Assembly: GCF_021245735.1 (NCBI RefSeq)
Contig: NZ_JAJISB010000008.1
Coordinates: 124,001-188,000, forward strand
Length of the DNA stretch: 64,000 bases
Source of the DNA: Brevibacillus daliensis
GTDB lineage: Bacteria > Bacillota > Bacilli > Brevibacillales > Brevibacillaceae
Direction: 5' to 3'
Shown here: positions 37,169 to 46,692 of the stretch, piece by piece
Numbering within the stretch: position 1 is the first letter of the stretch
How the letters are laid out: every line of letters starts with the position of its first letter
Translations under genes and position numbers: made by a program
Notes under the pieces: model-generated
What the model saw: only the letters and a program-made list of their open reading frames with translations
Databases searched by the model: none
Told to the model about the DNA's origin: nothing

Positions 37169-37897
37169 ATGACGAAAATGATTGATAAAAAAAATCCGGT
37201 ACCCATTTATTATCAACTGATGGATATTTTGATTGAAATGATGGAGAAGGGTCAGTTAAAAGAACATGATCAACTTCCATCAGAACGTGAGTTGTGTGAA
37301 ACCTATGATGTGAGTAGGACGACGGTCAGGCAGGCCATGATGGAGCTTGAACATGATGGATATATCTACAAGCAACATGGAAAAGGTAGTTTTATTGCAC
37401 CTAAAATAGTAAATCAGAACTTGAAGGGTTTTTACAGCTTCACGGAAGAGATGAAGAAGCTGGGGAAAACGCCCACATCCATTGTTAGCAGTTTTGAGAT
37501 AATCGGTTGTGAAAAAAAGGTCTCCAAACAGTTGCATGTGGAACCTGAAGATCCTGTGTACAAGATTACGCGCTTACGGTTAGCTGATGGAGTACCCATG
37601 CTGTATGAAAAATCATATGTTCCTGTTAAATTTTTCCCAGATTTTCATAGAGAAGAGCTAGAGAAGAACGCCATGTACAATATATTTCGTGAAAAATACC
37701 AGCTTACTATTACGAAGGCGACCGAACGTTTTGCAGCTGTAAAGACAAGAGCAGAGGAAGCTGAAATGCTGAAAATATCTCAAGACATTCCCAGCATGAT
37801 GATTGAGCGAACTACTTATGCACAGAATGAAATTATTGAGTACACAGTTGGTATCGCAAGGGGTGACAAGATCTCCTTTACGGTAGAATTGGAATAG
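37169..37897 (+). CDS. agaR: GntR/HutC-family repressor of the amino sugar operon
   Basis: This regulator of about 242 residues has an N-terminal winged-helix domain (PVPIYYQLMDILIEMMEKGQ, then LPSERELCETYDVSRTTVRQ) and a C-terminal UTRA effector domain (from about residue 90, ending GIARGDKISFTVELE). The UTRA domain binds sugar phosphates in relatives such as NagR. Several ATGs lie together; I chose 37169, five bases after AGGGGG. It stands directly upstream of the PTS operon and both share an almost identical 22-base motif, so it very probably controls it. The inducer is probably a galactosamine phosphate, by inference. Confidence 0.88.
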   Translation: MTKMIDKKNPVPIYYQLMDILIEMMEKGQLKEHDQLPSERELCETYDVSRTTVRQAMMELEHDGYIYKQHGKGSFIAPKIVNQNLKGFYSFTEEMKKLGKTPTSIVSSFEIIGCEKKVSKQLHVEPEDPVYKITRLRLADGVPMLYEKSYVPVKFFPDFHREELEKNAMYNIFREKYQLTITKATERFAAVKTRAEEAEMLKISQDIPSMMIERTTYAQNEIIEYTVGIARGDKISFTVELE

Positions 37898-37900
37898 ATG

Positions 37901-37930
37901 AGAGTAGATACAAGAAGACGTATCTACTCT
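37901..37930 (+). terminator. Hairpin after the GntR gene, probable terminator
   Basis: AGAGTAGATAC (37901-37911) pairs perfectly with GTATCTACTCT (37920-37930). The tail is AT-rich without a clear T run. Confidence 0.6.
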
Positions 37931-37942
37931 AATTATTAAAGT

Positions 37943-37964
37943 AACTGGTAATGACAACATGACA
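37943..37964 (+). promoter_or_regulatory. Operator-like motif, copy 2
   Basis: Same as the 37134 motif in 21 of 22 bases, about 80 bases before the agaS start. A further dyad, GACAT-N4-ATGTC, overlaps its right end. No convincing promoter boxes were found in this interval. Confidence 0.7.
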
Positions 37965-38043
37965 TCACAATGTCGCATCATCATTATGTGATACCCTAAA
38001 ATTCTAGCTATAGTTGTGTTTACAAACAGAGAGGAGTAGAAGA

Positions 38044-39240
38044 ATGCTACTAGGAAAAGAAGAAACATACTGGAAAGAACATGGTGCCACTCATACTGCA
38101 AAGGAGATTGTACAGCAGCCACAGCTTTGGAGGGAAACCTTTGAAATTATCAAAAATCAATCAGGAGAAATTGATCAATTTTTTGAACGGATTTTCTCCA
38201 AACATGCAAGAGTTCGTGTGATTTTAACCGGAGCAGGAACATCAGCTTTTATCGGTGAAACGGTAACACCTTATCTATATACCATCACAGATGAAACAAA
38301 GATGCAGATTGAAAGCATTCCAACCACAAGTATCGTTTCGAATCCGATGAACTACCTGAAACATGATGAGCCAACAATCATCATTTCGTTTGCACGCTCA
38401 GGTAACAGTCCGGAGAGCGTTGCAACGATTAATTTAGGGGAGCAAATTGTATCCGACATCTATCATATTTTTGTGACTTGCAATCCAGAAGGCAGTCTGG
38501 CCAAGTGGGCAGAGAATAGAGACAATGCACTTGTTTTGATGATGCCAAGTAAATCGAATGACAAGGGATTTGCCATGACAGGAAGCTTCACTTGCATGAT
38601 GCTAGGCGTCCTTTTAACCTTTGAAAGAAATCGTTTGGAGAATATGGAAGATATCATTTCCTATATCATCAGCAGAGGTGAAGAGGTTATAGGCAAAAAA
38701 GAATCGCTTTTAGATCCACTTGCCGAGTCATCCTTTAGCAGATTAGTCTATCTTGGTTCTGGTGCTTTGGGAGGATTGGCTCGTGAAGCCACCCTTAAAC
38801 TGCTAGAGTTGACTGGCGGAAATATTCCGATCATGTTTGACACCCCACTTGGTTTCCGCCATGGTCCAAAATCCATTATTGATGAGGAAACAGTAGTGAT
38901 TGTCATGTTGTCAAATGACCGTTATACCAGAAAATATGATCTCGATATCCTACGAGAAATCCGTCAGGAAAAAACAAAAGCATTGGTCGCTATTTCTGAT
39001 GTGTTTGATCCGCAAGCAGAATCTATGTCTGATTTGTTTTTATGCCTGCAAGAGCCTGGGAATAATAATGAGTTAGATAGTATCAATGATTGCTATCTGG
39101 CAATCCCGGTTATTCTGTTTGCACAAATACTAGCTTTAAAGAAATCGCTTGCACTTGGCATTTCCCCTGATAATCCGTGCCCAAGCGGAAGTGTCAACCG
39201 GGTTGTGCAAGGAGTAACCATTTACGATTATGAAAAGTAA
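38044..39240 (+). CDS. agaS: AgaS-type SIS-domain galactosamine-6-phosphate deaminase/isomerase
   Basis: This 398-residue enzyme has two SIS domains. In AgaS relatives it converts galactosamine-6-phosphate to tagatose-6-phosphate and ammonia. Sugar-phosphate motifs are GAGTSAFIGE (domain 1), SFARSGNSPES, and GSGALGGLAREATLKLLELT with FDTPLGFRHGPKS (domain 2). I chose ATG 38044 because GAGGAG lies 9 bases upstream; the in-frame start at 38014 lacks a site. First gene of the catabolic operon; the IIB gene follows after 18 bases. The operon has no separate AgaI/NagB-type deaminase, which fits AgaS doing this step. Confidence 0.92.
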   Translation: MLLGKEETYWKEHGATHTAKEIVQQPQLWRETFEIIKNQSGEIDQFFERIFSKHARVRVILTGAGTSAFIGETVTPYLYTITDETKMQIESIPTTSIVSNPMNYLKHDEPTIIISFARSGNSPESVATINLGEQIVSDIYHIFVTCNPEGSLAKWAENRDNALVLMMPSKSNDKGFAMTGSFTCMMLGVLLTFERNRLENMEDIISYIISRGEEVIGKKESLLDPLAESSFSRLVYLGSGALGGLAREATLKLLELTGGNIPIMFDTPLGFRHGPKSIIDEETVVIVMLSNDRYTRKYDLDILREIRQEKTKALVAISDVFDPQAESMSDLFLCLQEPGNNNELDSINDCYLAIPVILFAQILALKKSLALGISPDNPCPSGSVNRVVQGVTIYDYEK

Positions 39241-39258
39241 GAGAGGCTAGGTGAGGTA

Positions 39259-39741
39259 ATGTCTCAACCAAATATTTTGCTAACAAGAATTGATAACAGA
39301 CTCATTCACGGTCAAGTAGGTGTAACATGGGTGAACCATCTTGGCGCTAACTTGATTCTGGTTGCTAACGATGCAGTGTCAACAGACCCAGTTCAGCAAA
39401 ACTTAATGGAGATGGTTGTACCTGATACCATTGCAACTCGTTTTTTCAGTATCCAAAAAACAATCGAGGTTATACACAAAGCCTCCCCTCGTCAAAAGAT
39501 ATTTCTGGTTGTAAAAGATCCGCAAGATCTAGAGAAACTGGTGAAGGGAGGAGTGCCTATTAAACAGGTAAACGTTGGAAACATGCACTTCGCTGAAGGC
39601 AAAGTACAGATTTCCTCAACTGTATCTGTGGATGAGGATGATAAACGAGCTTTTAGAGAGTTGGCTGCTTTGGGAGTCGAACTGGACGTTCGAAGAGTAC
39701 CGGACGAGCGAGGACAAAACATAGTAGAACTAATCTATTAG
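39259..39741 (+). CDS. PTS mannose-class enzyme IIB (N-acetylgalactosamine)
   Basis: This 160-residue cytoplasmic phosphotransfer domain carries the phosphorylated His 17 in RIDNRLIHGQVGVTW, the defining motif of the mannose/sorbose/GalNAc IIB family. Near the end is VRRVPDERGQNI. It passes phosphate from IIA to the sugar entering through IIC/IID. AGGTGAGG precedes the ATG. Substrate assignment to GalNAc or GalN rests on the neighbouring genes. Confidence 0.93.
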   Translation: MSQPNILLTRIDNRLIHGQVGVTWVNHLGANLILVANDAVSTDPVQQNLMEMVVPDTIATRFFSIQKTIEVIHKASPRQKIFLVVKDPQDLEKLVKGGVPIKQVNVGNMHFAEGKVQISSTVSVDEDDKRAFRELAALGVELDVRRVPDERGQNIVELIY

Positions 39742-39756
39742 TAGGGGGAAATCTGC

Positions 39757-40539
39757 ATGTTATTGGAAGCGCTATTAATTGCATTATGGGCAGGAATTGC
39801 CGGTGTCGACCTGTTTAACGGTTTGACACATATACACAGACCGTTAGTAACTGGTTTGGTTGTTGGTTTAATTCTTGGTGACTTGCAAACAGGATTAATT
39901 GCTGGTGCTACTTTGGAAATGGTCTGGATGGGGATGGTACCACTTGCTGGAGCTCAGCCGCCTAACGTTGTTATCGGGGGTGTCATAGGTGTTGCCTTCG
40001 CAATTCTGACCCAGCAGGACCCTAACATTTCAGTTGGGATTGCCGTTCCGTTCGCTGTAGCTGTACAGGGTGCGATTACACTTCTCTTTACGGTCTTCTC
40101 ACCATTGATGCATAAAGCAGATGTATTCGCAGAGAACGCCGATGTGAAAGGAATCGAACGCATCAACTATATGGGAATGACGTTTCTATTTTTCTTCTAT
40201 GCAATCATTGCTTTTCTCCCTATCTATTTTGGTGCAGATTCAGCCAAAACGATCGTCGAATCCTTACCTGAATGGGTGATTGGTGGTCTTTCAGTAGCAG
40301 GGGGCATGATGCCAGCAATCGGTTTTGCTATGCTGCTAAAGATTATGCTGAAAAAAGAATACATCGCCTTTTTCCTGATTGGATTTGTTCTTGTTATCTA
40401 CTTGAAACTCCCAATTCTTGCGGTTGCTATCCTTGGTGCTGCAATCGCCATGTACGATTTTTATATGCAAAAGGATAAGGGAACAGGTAATGGCGGCGGT
40501 AATTCTCGTGTAGAGGAGGAGTTTGCAGATGGAATCTAA
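39757..40539 (+). CDS. PTS mannose-class enzyme IIC (N-acetylgalactosamine)
   Basis: This 260-residue membrane permease of the mannose-class PTS has about seven or eight hydrophobic helices. Family signatures are RPLVTGLVVGLILGDLQTGL and GATLEMVWMGMVPLAGAQPP near the N-terminus. With IID it forms the sugar channel. The hydrophilic C-terminal tail (DKGTGNGGGNSRVEEE) overlaps the start of the IID gene by 11 bases. AGGGGG precedes the ATG. Confidence 0.93.
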   Translation: MLLEALLIALWAGIAGVDLFNGLTHIHRPLVTGLVVGLILGDLQTGLIAGATLEMVWMGMVPLAGAQPPNVVIGGVIGVAFAILTQQDPNISVGIAVPFAVAVQGAITLLFTVFSPLMHKADVFAENADVKGIERINYMGMTFLFFFYAIIAFLPIYFGADSAKTIVESLPEWVIGGLSVAGGMMPAIGFAMLLKIMLKKEYIAFFLIGFVLVIYLKLPILAVAILGAAIAMYDFYMQKDKGTGNGGGNSRVEEEFADGI

Positions 40540-41350
40540 TGTAGTGGGATATGAAGATAAGAGCACAGAAAAAGTATTGACCAAAAAGGATCTCAATAAA
40601 ATGGCGATGCGTTCGTTGCTACTGCAAGCTTCTTTTAACTATGAACGGATGCAGGCAGGTGGATGGCTATATTCCTTATTACCTGGGTTGCAAAAAATTC
40701 ATAAAAATAAAAATGATCTTTCCAAATCAATGAAACAACATTTAGAGTTTTTTAACACTCATCCCTTCCTCGTAACGTTTATCATGGGAATCATGATGGC
40801 TATGGAACAAAACAAGGAAGATCAAGATACCATTCGCGGGATCAAGATTGCAATGATGGGTCCGCTTGGAGGTATTGGGGATGCCCTTTTCTGGCTAACC
40901 TTGCTGCCAATTACCGCAGGGATCGGTGCTTCTATGGCAATGCAAGGCAGTTTTGCCGGACCTTTGGTTTTCCTAATCGGATTTAATATCGTACATTTCG
41001 GTCTTCGTTTCTTACTCATGAATTACGGCTACAATACGGGTGTAAGTGCGATCACAACGTTAAAAGAAAATACAAAATATGTTTCCCGTGCCGCTTCCAT
41101 TCTTGGGTTGGCCGTAGTGGGTGGATTGATCGCATCCTACGTTAACTTAAACATCAAGTTTGTAGGAAATGTGGGCGGAAAAGAATTGCCTATCCAGACA
41201 GATATTCTTGATAAAATCATGCCTGGACTGTTGCCACTTACTTATACACTGTTCATGTACTATATGCTAAAACGCGGTTGGTCACCTGTAAAACTAATCG
41301 GTATCACAGTTGTTATTGGGATACTAGGCCGCTTCACTGGTATCTTGTAA
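40529..41350 (+). CDS. PTS mannose-class enzyme IID (N-acetylgalactosamine)
   Basis: This 273-residue IID membrane component contains the typical N-terminal amphipathic region LTKKDLNKMAMRSLLLQASF-like pattern (here starting TKKDLNKMAMR), followed by NYERMQAGGWLYSLLPGL and the conserved AMMGPLGGIGDALFWLTLLP. Its start, ATG 40529, is preceded by GAGGAGG and lies inside the end of the IIC gene. Forms the translocator with IIC. Confidence 0.93.
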   Translation: MESNVVGYEDKSTEKVLTKKDLNKMAMRSLLLQASFNYERMQAGGWLYSLLPGLQKIHKNKNDLSKSMKQHLEFFNTHPFLVTFIMGIMMAMEQNKEDQDTIRGIKIAMMGPLGGIGDALFWLTLLPITAGIGASMAMQGSFAGPLVFLIGFNIVHFGLRFLLMNYGYNTGVSAITTLKENTKYVSRAASILGLAVVGGLIASYVNLNIKFVGNVGGKELPIQTDILDKIMPGLLPLTYTLFMYYMLKRGWSPVKLIGITVVIGILGRFTGIL

Positions 41351-41394
41351 GGGGTTTCATGCATGGAATTTAGCAACATTCGGAGGTAAACCAA

Positions 41395-41820
41395 ATGATT
41401 GGAATTGTTATTACAGGACACAATCACTTTGCATCTGGATTGAAAAGCGCACTCGATTTGGTAGTGGGTCAACAAGAAAATTTGATTGCGGTTGATTTTG
41501 AAAAAGGGGATTCAACAGAAATTCTTCAGGAGAAGCTTCGTTCAGCTATTTTAGAAGTAAACAGCGGAGACGGTGTTATGTGCTTAACTGACCTTGCTGG
41601 TGGATCTCCTTTTAACAACAGTTCGCTCTTGGCACACGAACTGGGAAACGTTCAGGTTATTGGAGGTACCAATATTCCGATGTTAATCAGTCTTGTCTTT
41701 GAACGGGAGAAAACGCTGACGGATTTCGCCCAATCAGCGGTCGCTCACGGTCTGGATGGGGTAAAATTGTTTGAATTGAAATCTAAAGCGAAGGATATTT
41801 CTGATGAAGACGGCATCTAA
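41395..41820 (+). CDS. PTS mannose-class enzyme IIA (N-acetylgalactosamine)
   Basis: This 141-residue cytoplasmic IIA domain has the phospho-acceptor His 9 in VITGHNHFASGL, corresponding to His 10 of E. coli ManX. The segment LTDLAGGSPFNNSS follows in mid-domain. It is a stand-alone IIA rather than fused to IIB. CGGAGG precedes the ATG. The last 17 bases overlap the deacetylase gene, so translation is coupled. Confidence 0.92.
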   Translation: MIGIVITGHNHFASGLKSALDLVVGQQENLIAVDFEKGDSTEILQEKLRSAILEVNSGDGVMCLTDLAGGSPFNNSSLLAHELGNVQVIGGTNIPMLISLVFEREKTLTDFAQSAVAHGLDGVKLFELKSKAKDISDEDGI

Positions 41821-42973
41821 GCCTTCCCATTACAATATCAAGGCAAGCTCCTTCGTTTTGGATAACGGGGTATTTGATACCGGTTATCTGGAGATAAGAG
41901 ATGGGCGGTTTGGCGAATACTCGCCTTCCGTCCCTTTATCAGGAGAGATTGTCGATTTGGGCGAAAGCATCATAGCACCAGGACTGGTCGATATCCACAT
42001 CCACGGGTTTGCTGGTCACGACGTAATGGATAACAACATTGAAGCATTGCAAAACATTTCCAAGTTTCTTCCTATGTGCGGTGTGACAAGTTTTTTACCA
42101 ACAACGCTCACCTCATCTACAGAAGAGCTTACCCTATCCTTGGCAACCGTCGCAAAAACCATGCGGCAAGGAGTTTATGGAGCAAAGATAGCAGGCGCTT
42201 TCTTGGAAGGCCCCTTTTTTACGGAGAAGTATAAAGGGGCGCAAAATCCAGCCTATTTTAAAAATCCTTCATCTGAAGATCTCCATGACTGGCTAATGGC
42301 TTCTGAAGGGCAATTGATACGAATTGCCCTCGCTCCTGAACGAGAAGGTACCATGACGTTTATCCGTTATGCGAAGGAGAATGGCGTTGAAGTGTGCTTG
42401 GGACACACGGATGCAAGCTTTGCTTGCTGCAACGAGGCGATTCAAAACGGGGCTAATTCGTTTGTCCATACCTTTAACGGCATGAAGGGACTTCATCACC
42501 GTGAACCTGGGGTGGTTGGTGCTGTTCTTGTAAACGATGATGCCTACGCGGAATTGATTGCGGATGGCCATCATGTTCATCCGGCGGCGATTGAGGCGCT
42601 TATTCGTTGCAAGGGAAAAGAGAAGGTTGTGCTCATCAGTGATTGTATGCGGGCAGGCGGCTTGGAGGACGGCACTTACTTGCTCGGGGAGTTCCCTGTA
42701 AGAGTGAAAGATGGGGTGGCAACCACAGAGTCTGGCTCGCTTGCCGGAAGTACGCTCAAGCTCTTGGATGGTGTTAAAAACATCATGAACTGGACAGATA
42801 CGTCTCTCTTGGATGCCTTTCATATGGCTTCCAAAAATCCGGCTGCATGCATAGGAAAAGAAGATCGAATTGGCAGTATACGAGAAGGAAAAGATGCTGA
42901 TTTTCTAGTTCTGGACCAACAATTTGAATTGAAGATGACCTTTATCAACGGAGAGATTAAATATAAAAGATAA
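41804..42973 (+). CDS. agaA: N-acetylgalactosamine-6-phosphate deacetylase (NagA/AgaA family)
   Basis: This 389-residue amidohydrolase removes the acetyl group from the imported sugar phosphate. Metal and substrate motifs are GLVDIHIHGFAGHD, GAFLEGPFF, CLGHTDA, FVHTFNGMKGLHHREPG, ELIADGHHVHP and LISDCMRAGG (catalytic Asp). The family also contains the GlcNAc-specific NagA. The agaS, tagatose aldolase and kinase neighbours favour GalNAc-6-phosphate as substrate. The start at 41804 lies inside the IIA gene with AAGGA upstream. Confidence 0.9.
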   Translation: MKTASKPSHYNIKASSFVLDNGVFDTGYLEIRDGRFGEYSPSVPLSGEIVDLGESIIAPGLVDIHIHGFAGHDVMDNNIEALQNISKFLPMCGVTSFLPTTLTSSTEELTLSLATVAKTMRQGVYGAKIAGAFLEGPFFTEKYKGAQNPAYFKNPSSEDLHDWLMASEGQLIRIALAPEREGTMTFIRYAKENGVEVCLGHTDASFACCNEAIQNGANSFVHTFNGMKGLHHREPGVVGAVLVNDDAYAELIADGHHVHPAAIEALIRCKGKEKVVLISDCMRAGGLEDGTYLLGEFPVRVKDGVATTESGSLAGSTLKLLDGVKNIMNWTDTSLLDAFHMASKNPAACIGKEDRIGSIREGKDADFLVLDQQFELKMTFINGEIKYKR

Positions 42974-43846
<873 letters not shown>

Positions 43847-43859
43847 GGGGGCGAAGGTT

Positions 43860-44786
43860 ATGATTCTGACTGTTACTTGTAATCCCTCTATAGATTGTCG
43901 TTACAACCTGCCTTCGTTTCAAAAAAATGGTGTTCATCGGAGCAAGCAACTCCAACGTACAGCTGGAGGGAAAGGCTTAAACGTTTCTCGCGTGCTTCAT
44001 CTCTTAGGAAACAGCTTTATGTCAACAGGTTTTTTGGGTGGAACGAACGGTAATTGGATTTTGAATGAATTAAATCAAATGGGAATCCAGCACCAATTTG
44101 TCCCCATACAAGAAGAAACTAGATCCTGCTTGGCTATTTTAACCGAAGAACCATCACAAACCGAAATCCTTGAACAGGGACCCCGAATTTCACAAGAGGA
44201 AAAAAACGTATTTCTTAACGTTTTTGAGAGCTTGCTCGAAAAAGCAGAATGGATTTCAGCATCTGGAAGCCTTCCATTAGGACTAGGCTCTGATTTTTAC
44301 CTTGAACTAGGGAAACTGGTGCGACAAAAAGGGAAAAAATTCATACTTGATTCAAGCGGTGAGTCGCTGGAAATGGGAATAATGGCTCAACCCTTTTTGA
44401 TCAAACCAAATCGTGAAGAATTTGCTTCTATGTTTCAAGAAGAGATGCACAATTTGGAGCAAGTCGCGAAGAGGGCCAGAGAGCTGTGTCACAGAGGAGT
44501 ACAAAACGTCCTAGTATCTCTTGGTGGTGACGGAGCGTTACTTGTTACGGATTCAACCATCCTTAAGGCTGATATTCCGGCCATTCGTGTTGTGAATCCA
44601 GTCGGATCAGGTGATGCAATGATTGCCGGATGCCTGCATGCATTCGCGAACGAAGGCAGTATAGACGAAGCATTGCGATATGGTTGCGCCACCGGCATGG
44701 CTAATGCACTTGAAGAAGAAACGGGCAAGGTAGACCCAGATCTTGTAAAAGATTTGGCATCAAAAGTAGTGATTCGTACTCTGTAG
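43860..44786 (+). CDS. PfkB-family sugar-phosphate kinase (LacC/FruK-like; tagatose-6-phosphate kinase)
   Basis: This 308-residue ribokinase-family kinase should phosphorylate tagatose-6-phosphate at C1. The N-terminus MILTVTCNPSIDCRYNL, the AGGKGLNVSRVL motif and the C-terminal NPVGSGDAMIAG (catalytic Asp) are typical of LacC and 1-phosphofructokinases. I chose ATG 43860 after AGGGGGCGAAGG. The frame is open from 43830 but that start would lie within the aldolase gene without a site. Last gene of the operon, before a terminator. Confidence 0.9.
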   Translation: MILTVTCNPSIDCRYNLPSFQKNGVHRSKQLQRTAGGKGLNVSRVLHLLGNSFMSTGFLGGTNGNWILNELNQMGIQHQFVPIQEETRSCLAILTEEPSQTEILEQGPRISQEEKNVFLNVFESLLEKAEWISASGSLPLGLGSDFYLELGKLVRQKGKKFILDSSGESLEMGIMAQPFLIKPNREEFASMFQEEMHNLEQVAKRARELCHRGVQNVLVSLGGDGALLVTDSTILKADIPAIRVVNPVGSGDAMIAGCLHAFANEGSIDEALRYGCATGMANALEEETGKVDPDLVKDLASKVVIRTL

Positions 44787-44805
44787 ATGTATGGAAAATA
44801 AATTA

Positions 44806-44842
44806 GGACGGGCTGTTGCATGTAAAAACAGTCCGTCCTTTT
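44806..44842 (+). terminator. Rho-independent terminator of the aga operon
   Basis: AGGACGGGCTGTT (44806-44818) pairs with AACAGTCCGTCCT (44827-44839) with one wobble, then TTT. Confidence 0.8.
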
Positions 44843-45289
44843 GGTTGTGTGCTACATATGGCAACACTAATCTCAGAGGAGAAGAACCTAGCAAAAAGGC
44901 TCTCTCAAAAGCCCGTTCATTTTTCTGCCTGACAGAGTAGTTTCAAGCAAAATGTTATGGGCAAATGAACAGAAAGGAATTATCGGATAGTCTACATGGG
45001 AAACACAATTGTAAAACCTCAGTACACATAACTAACAAAAATTTGATGAAAACTACTTTAGGAAATAATCCCCTTACATTTTTCTTGTTACCATCAATTC
45101 ATAGGTTATTGAAAAACCTTATAACAAAAGGATTTTCAGTTTAATACAAAAAATATTCGTAATTATACAACTTTTTTCAATCCTACTGACAAAAATTAAT
45201 GCTTATGGTAAGGTAACGACAATCCATCGTAAAAGGAATTATGTCCGTATCGGGTGGACACAATCAGCTCGAAGAAAGGTCGTGACTTG
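44843..45289. other. 447-bp non-coding region before the DAACS symporter
   Basis: I see no supported gene. The left part (44843-45000) shows no structure I can name; the right part is AT-rich. A promoter is likely at 45186-45214: CTGACA, a 17-base spacer, TAAGGT. The leader from about 45221 to the start at 45290 is short and has no evident terminator. Confidence 0.5.
45186..45214 (+). promoter_or_regulatory. Candidate sigma-A promoter for the symporter
   Basis: CTGACA (45186-45191) and TAAGGT (45209-45214) with a 17-base spacer, 75 bases before the start codon. Confidence 0.5.
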
Positions 45290-46495
45290 ATGAAAAAAAT
45301 GGGCCTATTACCTAAGATCATTATCGCCATTATCCTAGGGGTGGTAATCGGTTCCATTTCACCAGAACCGGTAGTTAAAGTATTGGCTACATTCAGTGGT
45401 ATCTTTGGCAATTTTCTAGGTTTTATCATCCCTTTGATTATTATTGGCTTTATTGCTCCTGGTATTGGGGAATTGGGAAAAGGGGCTGGAAAGCTTTTAG
45501 GAATAACAACTGCTTTTTCATATGGCTCTACGATTATTGCAGGTGGGATTGCCTATGCAGTAGGTAGCTATCTGTTTCCCAAAATGCTAACAGTAGGTCA
45601 GTTATCCAGTTTCGTAAATAATCCAGAAGAAGCCTTAACCCAACCTTACTTTGTAATCGATATGCCACCAATTATGGGTGTAATGACTGCACTGTTATTT
45701 GCTTTTACCATTGGATTAGGATCGGCTGCAATTAAAGGGGCATCCTTACAAAAAGTGATGATCGATGTACGAGATATTGTCGAAAAATGTATTTCTGCTA
45801 TCATTATTCCTTTATTACCTATACACATCATGTCCGTTTTTAGTAATTTAACCTATGGTGGTCAGGTACAGACTATTATTTCTGTTTTCTTTAAAGTGTT
45901 TATGGTCATCATTGCTCTGCATATCATTTATATTCTCATGCAATATGCATTAGCCAGCACTGTTTCTAAGACGAGTTTTCTTTCTATGCTAAAGAATATG
46001 CTACCGGTATATATGACAGCCATTGGTACGCAGTCATCTGCAGCTACCATTCCTGTTACATTAAGACAGGTTAAAGAAAATAAGGTAAGTAATCAAATTG
46101 CTGATTTCGTAGTCCCTTTATGTGCGACCATCCATCTTTCTGGCAGTACCATTACCTTGGTTTCTTGCTCGATGGCAGTAATGATGTTGAACGGTATGTC
46201 TACTTCAGTCGCAGTAATGCTCCCATTTATCCTGATGCTGGGGATTACAATGGTAGCTGCACCTGGAGTACCGGGTGGTGCGGTAATGGCAGCCATAGGA
46301 CTTTTGGAAACCATGCTAGGGTTCACTCCAACTCTTACATCTCTCATGATTGCCTTGTATTTGGCGCAAGACAGTTTTGGTACAGCTTGTAATGTCACAG
46401 GTGACGGTGCAATTGCAGTACTAACAGATCGTTTTAGCGGCGGTAATAAGAAAGAACATATGGAAACAAGTAAGCAGTCAATCTTAGAAGTTTAA
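45290..46495 (+). CDS. Dicarboxylate/amino acid:cation symporter (DAACS family)
   Basis: This 401-residue membrane protein with about eight to ten helices imports an acidic or neutral amino acid or a dicarboxylate with sodium or protons. Family signatures are IIAIILGVVIGS at the N-terminus, the Ser-rich hairpin IGTQSSAATIPVTLRQ, HLSGSTITL, and near the C-terminus QDSFGTACNVTGDGA, in the region of the usual substrate/cation-binding D-R-x-x-T segment. I chose ATG 45290; the in-frame ATG at 45254 would add a polar segment. The ribosome site GAAAGG is modest. Substrate not determined; SstT-like serine/threonine uptake is possible. Confidence 0.87.
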   Translation: MKKMGLLPKIIIAIILGVVIGSISPEPVVKVLATFSGIFGNFLGFIIPLIIIGFIAPGIGELGKGAGKLLGITTAFSYGSTIIAGGIAYAVGSYLFPKMLTVGQLSSFVNNPEEALTQPYFVIDMPPIMGVMTALLFAFTIGLGSAAIKGASLQKVMIDVRDIVEKCISAIIIPLLPIHIMSVFSNLTYGGQVQTIISVFFKVFMVIIALHIIYILMQYALASTVSKTSFLSMLKNMLPVYMTAIGTQSSAATIPVTLRQVKENKVSNQIADFVVPLCATIHLSGSTITLVSCSMAVMMLNGMSTSVAVMLPFILMLGITMVAAPGVPGGAVMAAIGLLETMLGFTPTLTSLMIALYLAQDSFGTACNVTGDGAIAVLTDRFSGGNKKEHMETSKQSILEV

Positions 46496-46506
46496 ATGTA
46501 AGAAAG

Positions 46507-46535
46507 ACCCAGTATCTTGTAGGTACTGGGTTTTT
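46507..46535 (+). terminator. Rho-independent terminator after the symporter
   Basis: ACCCAGTA (46507-46514) pairs perfectly with TACTGGGT (46524-46531), followed by T5. Confidence 0.85.
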
Positions 46536-46546
46536 CTTGTAAAGGG

Positions 46547-46584
46547 AAATCCCACAGCTACAAGGATTTTATGCTGTGGGATTT
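46547..46584. repeat. Second hairpin between convergent genes
   Basis: AAATCCCACAGC (46547-46558) pairs perfectly with GCTGTGGGATTT (46573-46584). It probably acts as terminator for the minus-strand gene. The roughly 108 bases between it and that gene's stop hold nothing I recognise. Confidence 0.7.
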
Positions 46585-46692
46585 TATTTGCCTGATTACG
46601 ATCAGTTACAGTGCAGGGATTTCCAGTCGCTTTTGCTGCGTCCTCTTCATTAACATGAAGATTCTTCCCAAAGTAAATGATAGTTGCATCAA

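Noticed and set aside
42293-42823. 176-codon open frame on the minus strand
   Set aside because: It lies inside agaA, whose motifs are clear; composition and missing ribosome site mark it as a shadow.
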